Of a DNA stretch of 64,000 nucleotides, positions 55,501 to 64,000 are shown piece by piece. The stretch is from Tubulanus polymorphus. Its lineage: Eukaryota; Nemertea; Palaeonemertea; Tubulaniformes; Tubulanidae. The position numbers were made by a program, and so were the translations under genes. The stretch is from assembly GCF_964204645.1 (NCBI RefSeq), contig NC_134028.1, positions 26,200,153 to 26,264,152 of the forward strand, in the 5' to 3' direction. The notes below the pieces were generated by a model. The model ran no database searches, was not told the origin of the DNA, and saw nothing but the letters and a program-made list of their open reading frames with translations. Numbering within the stretch: position 1 is the stretch's first letter; each line of letters begins with the position of its first letter.

Positions 55501-58500
55501 GAACCTAACGGTGACATATCAGTAACTAAGGATACACCGCACGGAGGTGGAATCTTTTAAAATTAACAAATTATCTCCAGCACTTTTGGGTATTAATTAG
55601 TCAGCGCTGAAAGTCTAGAGAGTCAAATTTAACCTAGAACGGTGGAACTGGGTCCCAGGGCAAAGAATGTACTTGGTTTGATGTGCTATTTTTTGGTAGA
55701 TCGTAGATAATATGAAAATCATCAAGAATCTTTCGTCTCAAAGTTTCAAATGAAGTGTTGAATATTTTGGAAAAAATGAATTTTCGATTATCTCCTAGAT
55801 TCTTGATTATCTTTATCTTTGTGATGCTCAATTTAAAAACGGTTGCCCGCTGATGAATGGAGATCATCAGTGTTTGACTCGCGATACTAGTTTATTAATT
55901 GTATTAATATATGTTCACTTGCAGCAAAAATGCTTAAGTCATCGCAGCACAGTTCAAACACCAAACTCATCACAACCAACACAAATAATTATCTCGTCTA
56001 ATACCGTTATTATTATTGTCAAGTCGTTTTCACCTAAAAAGATTTTCATGACACGTACTAAAAATACATCGCTACCTCAAATAATGAATAATCAAGACGC
56101 AGCTCCAGATTTCTCGACTCTTAAAACCCAACGCACATGACGCACACGGAAACACAGAAACAGAAATTGTTTCCGGGCGTATGCATTTATGAGAAACAAG
56201 AAACATAGTTTTGGGAACATTTCCCAGATCAAACACGTTTGCTTCTGTGTGTTTCCCTGCTTTGTGTGCTTTGGACATCAGGAAATTAGTTAATATTCAA
56301 TCCCTTTTTCACTATAGATAGAAAAATTTCAACCGAGATCTCTGGAACTGGGTTCAGAATCATGAAAAATCCAAACACCTGTAATTAACATAAAACTGAG
56401 ATAAATTGTCTCTCTTTTTCTCTTGATAATCTTCTCTTCTATCTATTGATTCACTATTCTGCACATGTATCAGTTTTGCTTTCTGGCTTGTTAGGGACCG
56501 ATGGGTAACAAGGGCTCGCCCGGTGATATGGGATTACCAGGCCGAGACGGCTCAATAGGAAATCCTGGCCTGCCCGGTCCTCCAGTAAGTATCCCGACTA
56601 TTCACTACGCAATCATCACTCTGCTAACTCGCTATAGCTTTCATTTGAAAAACATAATCAATAAATGAATCACATTTCAGGACGTGTTCTATTTTCTGGG
56701 ATATATGATCATTTTCTCGTTGTTTTCTGCAGGGTGAACCAGGAATACTTCAAATGGAAAATGGAGATGTGAATTTGGTAAGAACCGTTAGATTTATTCA
56801 TTTATTAGACCTGATAAAACATACAATATGATTATAGCTGCGATCACATGAGTATTTTCAGCCCAGCCAAATTAGGCCTGGAACAACACTGTACCATACC
56901 AAATCATCTCTGTGTGATCGCGGCACCTTGTATTTATATGTACATATATCATCAATTATCAACCTCTAATATTTTGTAGATTCCAGGACCACCCGGTCCG
57001 TCTGGTCCACGAGTAAGTGCTATTTAAAGTAATCAATTGATAAATCACCCCATAGATTCAAATGCCTTCACCTTGGTGGTAGTAGTGGTGGTGGTGGGAT
57101 GCTGCGTACTTTCTGGAACTCGCTCTGCTGAAGAGGCAATATTTCTGTCTTAATGCCACTATGAATCTTGATGAAAGGGAAATCCCACAATTTGAAGAAT
57201 GAAAATTTGAAAATTGAGAAGATTATTGTTACCACAACATTCCGCCGTTTACAAACAGTGCCATCATCGCGGGGCAATGTTGATATTACATCAGTTTTTG
57301 TCTGGATCTCAATATTTCTGCTGTAGTTGTTTTACGGCTTTCTAAGCTCATATATTCTAATGATAATTCTGTGTGCCGTTGTTTAGGGACCTATGGGATT
57401 ACAAGGTCCACCCGGTATTAAGGTAGGTTTTCTGTGTGCCCCGAGTGGTGAGTGTGATGCATGTTTCTGAAAATATTTAGTGAAAATATTGAAATCAAGA
57501 AAACAAGTCCTTCGCAAATGAAATAAACTACGAATCTTCCAGTAGATCAGGATCCAGTTTCCATTTGATAAAGAGTTAAATAAAGACATTTCAACATCAC
57601 TTAAAACTGCTATTAACAATTGTCATTTGCAAAATGAAATTGTATTCAGGGATCATTGGGAAGACAAGGACAAAAAGGAGAAGTGGTAAGAAATCTGCGG
57701 AAATGATTGTTTGATTACATAATATCACAATCACTGCTCGTTACGATTCCAGTTACTGAATCCAGTTCTAAATTTATGGTTTAGAGTCAATATAAAGAGT
57801 GTGGATCCAGTTCCAGTGATCGCAGTTAAGTTGACTCTAGAGTTGAATTATTCATTGAAAAAATATCTTAACTATGAAAGTCAAGTCTTAACCATTCCAG
57901 TACGTCTAAACCCTTGTTGTGTGTAAATTGGAGATAAACTTTACTTGTACATCGCATCACGGTGTATTGATGCTATTAGAAATAAGTTTTTACCGCACAC
58001 GGCAATGGGATGGAATTTTTCACTTTCAGATATTAATTAGTCGCCACTGAAAGGGTTATATCCGAACTGTGGAAATGGTTCCAGTTATTCAATTCTGATT
58101 TAAGATTCAAGATAGAATTTAAATAATTTCATTTCAACTCTAAGTCTATGAGTCAAACCTTAAACCAGAATTGCGGTGCTGGGTCCAGCTTTTTAGCGCA
58201 TATCTGCAGGACTCTTGTTCTTAAACTGGAATTCTAACAGGTTGTGTGAGATAAAATACACACGATCTTACTTTCGTTTGAACCCAAAAAGTTTATCTAA
58301 GCACCGAATTCAAATATAATTTTATGTGCACTGATTTACACGTTTTAGAAATGTTTCAAATATAATTAATTGTCACTATCAAATAAAATTGCCATGCAAA
58401 AATAATGAAGAAAAGTTTTAACAAAACGCCAAACATTTCATAATGATAAATACTGAATGACTGTTTAGATTTATTACATGATAAAATTGTGATTAAAATG

Positions 58501-61500
58501 TTTTATTAAAAAATCTGATGAATTAGTGATTGTAGTTTGAGTAGAAGACAGGGATATAACAGATACAGAGTGTTGCACAACCGTCGTTTGTTACACGTGT
58601 GTTCCAAAACAAAAAAAACGTCTTCGTTAGAATCTTGTCAACCATAAAACAAAACAAAAAAAACATTTTAATTTTAATACCTCTTTTGTTAAAATTCGTA
58701 ACTTTTTGTTTAAACGAATATTAAACTTTAAAAGAGAAAAACCCACCAAATTCCGACACAAAAACTTTTAAAAATTTTGGTGGTTGACAAGAATCAACTT
58801 TATTTTGATAAAAACAACTAAAAACATTTAGAGTAAAATTCGAGAGTTTTGGATAGAAAAATAATCAACTGACTTTACAAATTAATAATTAAACAGCCAC
58901 CCTTCGCTTTATTGAATGTTTTAACAATGTTGCAAGACTGAAATAAACTCATATCATAGTTAACTATTAATTAAACTAATTTCATACCATTTCAAAATGC
59001 CAAATTTCACTTGATAATCAATAGTTTTTGTATGATAGAAACTGGTTTTGAAGATAATTTGGTGTCGCACATTAACAATCAGACTACATCTCTATATAGA
59101 CAAATTAGTGCATGGTTCGTTTGCATGTGTCTGAGTGCTTGTGATTCCCTTTCCAACACCCCTTGCCTCCGATTGGCATGTTGATACGAGTAATTTCGAT
59201 CTAGTTTTCAAGAATTTTTTGACTTCCATTCTTTCGTTTGAAATTTATAAAAGGCTATAGTTGGAAACTCAGAATGCAGCCTGTTGAAATTTTGTCTTCC
59301 ATTTTCGTCTCTTGTCAGTTTTGTTGCATGTTGCATGGATTCTTGTTTTGACTGACCACTGTATCTGTGAATAACAGCAACTCGCGGTAATGAGGAAGTT
59401 TTGTACTGGTATAGTGTTTGTATCCCTGTCTCCCCTCTTGGTTTGTACAATACATCATCAACGCGCAGGGAATCAATCTCCAAAAAGCGATCGTCCCTCG
59501 GCGACGATTCAAACCTGATGATATCGTGAGACTCTGCCACGTTACAAACTCCTGCCCAAATAGACCCGGCGCGCATATAGTTGCGCAGTTTGCCGATGAA
59601 AAATATTCCAACCCAATCAGATTGCCTGTTTGCTTTATAACTCTTTCAGTGTGAAATATAAATACCATATTGAATGTTAGAAAAATGGCTTATAATGACA
59701 TCACGGCATTGTAGTCAGGAGTACTAAGGCAGTCGTTTAATGCCCATCAGTTGGGAATGCCTGTCCCTATGGGAGTATGAAGAATTGCGGACAGCACTGT
59801 CCCAGTACAATAGTGAGCCTACTGAGGATTACAGAAATCAACAAACCAAAGAAGATCAAAGTTTTGTTGAATGGAGAATTAAGGTGAAATCCTTGGTTCA
59901 TGTTTGAATCCTGCTGAATGAGGAATGTGGCAGAGTCTCTCGATGCTATCAGGTTCGAATCCCGGCCGAGATAGGATGGAAATTCCCAGAGATTCTATAT
60001 TCATGATCGAATCCACACTAGAAACGTTATTACAGATTATTCAGCGATATCGCTAACAAAAATAAATTCAGATATGCGTTTGAAACGCGTGGGATGATGT
60101 ACTGTATTTAGAGGGTTTGAACTATGTTTCACTGATCACCCGTCTCTGACTCTATAGGAGTTGAGTCTCTTTAGTCTTTGTCGCTTACTGTGATCGATGT
60201 TGTCACTAATACACTAGAATCGTGAAAATTGTTTTTTTTTGTGCTGGCATTGTTTTAGGGTAACAAGGGTGATCGTGGCCTGTCCGGATCAATTGGATTA
60301 CCTGTAAGTCTGTATATATACGCATGCCCCTGAGCCCCGTGAAACCCGGTCAAACCTCGTTCCTTGTTCTGTGTTTTCTATGTCTACGGTTTTTCATATC
60401 CTAGCATTCAAAAACACAGTTGGTTTTTCTGATCCTAGGAATGAACAACTCGAACTATTTATTCTCGTTAAATTTTGATGATGGGTATAATTGCATCTAT
60501 TATTCGCATTCTTGTTTTATTGTGGATCCTCTGTATCAGTTGCGTTGAGAAAAATTAATGCTTTTATCATCGCGTCACGTCAAGGTTAACAATTGATATT
60601 CAGCTAAATACATCTTGTTAAATTGGTGCTGTACAGTTTGATTGCTCTATCGAGGTCTCCAGGAGTTACTGCCATCTACAGTATATACGATGAACTAATA
60701 TTTCTCGTATAGCCCTGTTTTTGATGTATATTGGACAATTTTTATACTTTATGCGATTGATTTCTCGCTGCATCCTTTTTATAATGATGTTCGACTGAGA
60801 AAAAATCTTCCGAATGAAGATATACTGATGAATTTCACCTGCAACATAAATCTAATCCGGTATTTTTGATTGAATTCTAAGAAGTCGAACATTCCTGTCT
60901 TCATTCTCAGAGTAGTAATAAGTGGTTAACCACAATGATCCGGCAACGAGCAATACCTGAATGATGCGTCTGTGAATAAGAGAGTATTTTAAAAAATCAG
61001 CGGAAATTTCTCTACATTCCTTTGCTGTAAAACAGGTTTATAGATTGTCAGGTTGGCAGATTCGAGAGGTCTGGAATTTCAGATTTTTGATAGTCCGCAC
61101 ATAGTTAGGTCGAAAGATCATTTTAGCTGCACGGCAGACTTCTATCTAAAAAGTGCAAAATAAATAAAGGTTTAGCGTCAACGCATTGTTCAAATAACAG
61201 AGCAGCTAAAATAGGTATTATCATATTACACTGTTTAGAGGTAGTGTGCGCCTGACATTTGGGGAATAAAAATTCCTAATCAATATGTCTGTAATTTACT
61301 GGTTTAACAATCTGGTTAATGGTAATTGTGTATATGACATTGGCATTTATCAAAACAATGGTTTGTAATGATTAAAGGAAAAACTCATAAAGATTCTAAA
61401 CATTCAGGAAAGTGATTTATATCATAAGAAAAAAATGATTGCCTTTTATATAGAAATCATTAAGTTCAGTACGGGTTATAACAGGATATAGATACAGTCC

Positions 61501-64000
61501 CCTGGATCCTTCATATGACATAAACAGAGTAAACTATGGGCGCTTGTATGACAGCAGCTGTCCTTAAAAAGATGCGAGCGCATTAGTCATCGTTGATAAT
61601 GTGCTCATTATGTCATATGATATATAGCTAATTCCCAGGCATAGTAACTATACCCATTACCATATCTGAATAATATAGGAACAAACTGATTGTCACCAAT
61701 ATCTCTGAGAAGTAAATGAGTAAGACTCTGATGCTGTATGTAAATGGCGATATCTTTAAAATCATGTAGCCTTCAGGATTGGAAAAAATCTGCGTTCGTA
61801 AAAAAATATTCGGCTTGTTTGATAGATTGGTGTTAACTTCGATTCAGGGCCGGTTTTGCAGTATTATCTTTAATCCAGGGGTTAACTCGACAGAAAACGA
61901 ATTGAGTATGAGTATTTGGGTTCGATTCAATTTCAATTGAGTCGATAGCAATCTATGAAACTGGGTCCTCGGTTTTTCAGTTTCTTAGATGCCAGAAACA
62001 AAGTAAGGGTATGGATACATTGGCAAATAGTGACTTTGGAAAGGGCGGTCAGTAAGTACGTCGATGATCATTCAAGCCAAGCTAAATCTGAAAAGTTGAA
62101 GGTATCCTATAGCTAAAAAGCACTTTGAAAAACTGTGACTACCTTTCAGAGGCATGGTGGCATGCTGTACCATATACCCACTGGTTGTTCTAAAGAATAT
62201 ACCTAGACACTGCCTGGATTATATCAGCTGATTCAAGTCACGGTTCTAGGATAACCTATTTGTTGTGCGGCCTTTGCACACTGGCCACTATTTAGCTCTA
62301 CTTTTTGCAACAACAGACTTTTTTGATTGATAATTTGACATATGATCAGCGATCAAAGGTTTCGGTGATATTTTAAGATGAACAAAGGTTTCCTTCATCC
62401 TATTCAGTAAGTCTATTATAGATAGAACATTTTTGAGGACAGATTGGAAGGCCTTGTTTTAGTGGAGCATCTTACTTCTTTGAGGTCGCGGGTGTATTTT
62501 GAGGGGACCCTATATTTTCAATGGAGTGTTGAAGCAAACATTGGGAAAATGCAAGGAATATTCATTTTTTGTAAATAATGATTCTAAAATGCACGAAATA
62601 CTACCGGTATCTCAAAGCATCCATTTAGGTCCCTGCGACAACAAAACTCTTTCACTAAAGTGCGTCCCCCCTTTCAAATTTCGTAGAATCAGCCCTGATG
62701 ATCCAGCACTGATGTCTTATGATCAAATTCTTCAAGCCCTTGTCATTCTTGCTATACTTTAGAAAATTTGATAGATTATGAAAATTGTTTCTCTGTAAAT
62801 ACGTCAATTCATCGGTTCAGTCATAAGAGACGTCAGAACTGACCTTCCATTCTCTCTCTCCTCACGTGACATGGCTCTGTTACCGGTTTATCAACCATTC
62901 AAATTCAATAACGAAATGTCATATAAAACGTAAGCATTTCAAATCTAAAAGGTTATCTGATAACTCTTTATCTTATTGACGATAGTTGTTATAACGTCAA
63001 TCACCAAAACAACTTCCGATTATGAAAACAAAATGATTTAAATGATTTCTGTAATAATTACCAGGTTTTGTTCAAGGTTGACGTTCTGAGGATGTTTTAA
63101 TTTGGGCCATTGTTATCATAGTAGTGACAATTAACGGTGGCCACTTAATCAGAGAAAAATCAGGGAATTTCTTTTCTTTAAAAAAGTGTAAACAGTTTTT
63201 ATAACTGTGCAACTGGGGCCCTGAATTTTAGACTATGAATAAAATTCAACTGACAACTGAGGAACTGAGCCCTGGAGTTTCATACTTCATTCCCTTATGA
63301 ATCTTTGATTGTTTTTTTGTCCTTGATCTTTAATGGTTTACAGGTGACAAATGCTACGTGGTGATATTGAGAAATATATGATTCACTTTAAGTTGTAAAG
63401 AACAATCTAGAAAAGTGCATTGAGAGCGGCTTTTTATATCCGGTTCTTACAACACACAACAAAGCAGAGTTATTCAAACTGTCTCATTGATTAATCATTT
63501 TTTTTACTGAAGAATACGTTATGGAAAAAACCGTTGAATTGAAAGTCACGCGATCTCAATAAAAACTACCGTAAAAATTTATCAGGAACCGAAAAAAAAT
63601 GTGGCGAGAGCGAACTTCAAATCTACAGCACCAAATTTCATTCTTCCACTATGTGCACAAACCTCATTTTACATAAACCCGGGTTCTAGACTTAAATTCT
63701 AGGCCTAGAATAATTCGGACCTGGGCTCGGTTTCACAAAAAAGTTAAACTCAAATTTTTGGTGTAATTGCCAATGGTTACTTCATGTTTTCAATGAGGAC
63801 AACAATTCAAACTTAACCGTTTTAGGCTTAAACTTTTTCGTGAAACTGGGCCCTGGGAGAATTTGTGTATTTATGTAAAATGAGGATAGAATTTTTTCCA
63901 AACCTCTGTTGATTTTAATAAATGCCTCCACTGTCTTTTTAACCGATGCTTATATGCTTTTAATGCTCGTCGAACTTTAGGGCACCCCTGGTTCACCAGG
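33849..64000 (+). CDS. Transmembrane (MACIT, collagen XIII/XXIII/XXV-like) collagen, 3' end beyond window
   Basis: Exons: 33849-34112, 34459-34525, 43526-43596, 44007-44042, 44749-44784, 45025-45051, 45134-45193, 45659-45694, 46834-46869, 47110-47145, 47314-47385, 48335-48403, 48528-48557, 49141-49212, 49501-49599, 49680-49706, 49878-49913, 50001-50036, 50121-50327, 50885-51010, 51989-52159, 52875-52946, 53662-53757, 54655-54726, 56495-56584, 56733-56777, 56980-57012, 57387-57422, 57650-57685, 60259-60303, 63981-. About 720 residues are visible. Residues 1-20 are cytoplasmic, 21-41 transmembrane (type II, no signal peptide), 46-95 coiled coil, then a furin-type site RAKR|S at 97-100, CTCPP, and interrupted Gly-X-Y domains. 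This order is diagnostic of MACIT collagens, which trimerise through the coiled coil and can be shed. The start is ATG 33849 (a at -3, G at +4). Confidence 0.92.
35020..35262. repeat. Tandem duplication, period about 168 bp
   Basis: The segment with agattatc, agtctggtga, attttgggtt and aacattccatcttttaca occurs at 35020-35101 and again, diverged, at 35188-35262. Confidence 0.8.
40445..40665. repeat. 16-bp minisatellite, about 13-14 copies
   Basis: The unit caacccgtgcctgctc repeats with variants (gggcctgctc, gggcatgctc). Because the period is 16, the three plus frames encode permutations of one 16-residue peptide and all stay open, as does one minus frame. I treat the open frames as artefacts. 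Confidence 0.93.
40856..40972. repeat. 29-bp tandem repeat, four copies
   Basis: Almost identical copies of gtgaaacaatactcgttaac/cagatagac, adjacent to but unrelated to the preceding 16-bp array. Confidence 0.92.
42205..42247. repeat. C/T-rich microsatellite
   Basis: Repeats of ctctctcccc on the plus strand, i.e. a polypurine/polypyrimidine tract within the collagen second intron. Confidence 0.9.
43764..43909. repeat. Near-perfect long hairpin in a collagen intron
   Basis: The left arm (43764-43811) and right arm (43860-43909) are about 48-50 bases each. The inner 29 bases pair almost exactly: aatataaatctaa...actgctattgttt against its complement. The outer part (tcattgagtgaaaa / ttttttgctcaatga) pairs with a few mismatches. 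The loop is about 48 bases. It lies in the 410-bp intron between collagen exons 3 and 4. It could be a MITE or an intronic RNA hairpin; the arm length exceeds most microRNA precursors. Confidence 0.8.
44239..44362. repeat. ACGCACATG-family repeat, copy A
   Basis: Starts with cctaacgcacatg, continues with aagaaacatggttttgagaaacat and ends in gtgtttc. The same order of motifs recurs at 51397-51545 and 56119-56280. All three copies are in collagen introns and in the same orientation. Confidence 0.65.
45403..45573. repeat. GCGATCACA-family foldback element, copy A
   Basis: The left end is gccatgatcacatgacc and the right end is tgcgatcgcagc. The interior repeats ggccaaat, cccgaccaaaaatg and ggaccaggcc on both strands. 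It belongs with copies at 47512-47600, 48881-49055 and 56837-56924. Confidence 0.6.
47512..47600. repeat. GCGATCACA-family element, truncated copy
   Basis: Shows gccgtgatcacg, taatttggcccgggccaa, and gtgccaaattgtgcgtgacc, the same internal words as the other copies, but lacks a clear right end. Confidence 0.5.
48335..48557 (+). other. Non-collagenous domain of the MACIT collagen (two exons)
   Basis: Exons 48335-48403 and 48528-48557 encode 33 residues with no Gly-[40 protein letters not shown] collagens have several such NC domains that hinge the rod. The second exon is only 30 nt but has a good acceptor (tttgcag), a donor (aaag|gtgaaa), and phase 0. Confidence 0.75.
48881..49055. repeat. 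GCGATCACA-family foldback element, full copy
   Basis: Begins gctgcgatcacactagcatt and ends cagtgttatcgtggt, an imperfect inverted end pair. The interior has tttggcccgaccaaaaacg, and gggcctggtccgggccaaatt. Confidence 0.65.
51397..51545. repeat. ACGCACATG-family repeat, copy B
   Basis: Begins aaagcccaacgcacatgcgc, continues gaaacttgagaaacaagcat, and ends gtttgggaacaac. Part of the three-copy family described at 44239-44362. Confidence 0.65.
51780..51895. repeat. Foldback element, GGAYCCAGTTCCA ends
   Basis: ggatccagttccatagttg at the left pairs with aactgtggaactgggtcc at the right; the interior holds repeated taactc/gagtta and tcaaatcttaacc words. Fragments with the same end are seen at 55620-55656 and in 57750-58190. 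Confidence 0.65.
51989..52159 (+). other. Arg-rich non-collagenous exon within the MACIT collagen
   Basis: This 171-nt exon is phase 0 at both ends and encodes 57 residues: [15 protein letters not shown], then [26 protein letters not shown], ending [10 protein letters not shown], immediately before GDVGPKG. It has 17 Arg, 5 Lys and 2 Cys. A long pyrimidine tract (51898-51953) precedes it; the first AG after that tract is the tag at 51986-51988, and the frame is closed just upstream by the same TAG. The donor is ccgaag|gtacaa. It could be a constitutive NC domain or a cassette exon. Strings such as RRSRRR could bind heparin or be cut by convertases; both are inferences. Confidence 0.7.
53231..53349. 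repeat. MITE-like element with 19-bp inverted ends
   Basis: tatggaagcccgtcggtga at the left pairs, with three mismatches, with tcaccaatgggcttccgta at the right. The interior is about 80 AT-rich bases. It is intronic in the collagen gene. Confidence 0.7.
56119..56280. repeat. ACGCACATG-family repeat, copy C
   Basis: aaaacccaacgcacatgacg at the left, gagaaacaagaaacatagtt inside and tgtgtttccctgctttgtgt at the right. It contains internal inverted words (ggaaacacaga / tctgtgtgtttcc), so it can fold back. Confidence 0.65.
56837..56924. repeat. GCGATCACA-family MITE-like element, shortest copy
   Basis: gctgcgatcacatg at the left and tgtgatcgcggc at the right are inverted ends. It is 88 bp in total, with a single pair of ggcccag/aggcctgg words between. 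This is the cleanest example of the family. Confidence 0.75.
58631..58803. repeat. AT-rich foldback element
   Basis: Inverted ends gaatcttgtcaacc and ggttgacaagaat(c) flank about 145 bases of A- and T-runs. No coding capacity. Confidence 0.65.
59488..59588 (-). repeat. tRNA-like SINE fragment, copy B
   Basis: Read on the minus strand it has gtggcagagtctcacgat, a B-box-like ggtttgaatcg and gccgagggacgat, and shares about 100 bases of co-linear sequence with copy A at 14941, including the upstream ggtcta and ggcagg-gtt words. Confidence 0.6.
59925..59980 (+). repeat. tRNA-like SINE fragment, copy C
   Basis: gtggcagagtctctcgatgc, then ggttcgaatcccggccgaga. The B box is perfect; the copy lacks the upstream part seen in A and B. 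Confidence 0.55.
60304..63980 (+). other. 3.7-kb collagen intron, last complete intron in view
   Basis: I found no Gly-X-Y exon between gattacct|gtaag and ctttag|GGCACC. It has a gaaactgggtcc-ended foldback fragment (about 61849-61970) and a full foldback element (63719-63857). An 87-codon open frame at 62499-62762 has no recognisable domain or splice context. Confidence 0.55.
63719..63857. repeat. Foldback (MITE-like) element, second GGCCCAGTTTCAC copy
   Basis: cctgggctcggtttcacaaa at the left pairs with cgtgaaactgggccctggg at the right; next to each end is aagttaaac / gcttaaactt. Same family as 8746-8862. It ends about 120 bases before the next collagen exon. Confidence 0.75.

Larger units (their letters stand above)
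57686..60258 (+). other. Collagen intron with several repeats
   Basis: No exon was found. It holds 'ccagttctaaa / ctgggtcc' foldback fragments (57750-58190), an AT-rich element with inverted ends gaatcttgtcaacc and ggttgacaagaat (58631-58803), and two tRNA-like SINE copies in opposite orientation (59488-59588 minus, 59925-59980 plus). Confidence 0.6.

Overview
The window is animal nuclear DNA: AT-rich, intron-rich, with GT-AG introns and many short foldback repeats and minisatellites. Gene content and compact introns suggest a marine bilaterian invertebrate, perhaps a lophotrochozoan, but the sequence alone does not fix the species. No bacterial-type operon, CRISPR array or rRNA is visible. 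Three protein-coding genes can be rebuilt exon by exon with matching splice phases.

Layout: (1) 1-5398 is repeat-bearing flank with a 39-bp minisatellite, an AT microsatellite and an inverted duplication around 2847-3536. (2) 5399-7417, plus strand: a complete four-exon ZCCHC24-like zinc-binding protein of 211 aa, followed by a probable long 3' UTR ending near 10.3 kb. (3) 7418-16211 has no recognised gene; it holds the UTR, tandem repeats and a tRNA-like short repeat. (4) 31247 down to 16212, minus strand: a complete 24-exon lethal giant larvae (LLGL/l(2)gl) homologue of about 1182 aa. A probable non-coding first exon ends at 32589. (5) 33849 to the right edge, plus strand: the 5' part of a transmembrane collagen of the MACIT class (collagen XIII/XXIII/XXV, nematode COL-99 type). 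About 31 exons and 720 residues are in view and the gene runs off the end.

ZCCHC24 and LLGL converge; LLGL and the collagen diverge from a shared 2.6-kb region. From family knowledge, LLGL is a cortical polarity scaffold antagonised by aPKC, and MACIT collagens are cell-surface adhesion molecules shed by furin-type proteases. Nothing shows that the three work as one pathway.

The main departures from family norms are: an Arg-rich 57-residue exon (17 Arg) interrupting the collagen triple helix; an LLGL phospho-motif in which the first of three conserved aPKC serines is Lys; a long charged insert and a new Ser/Thr-rich tail in LLGL; and several foldback element families concentrated in the introns. 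I did not find a clearly new multi-gene system.
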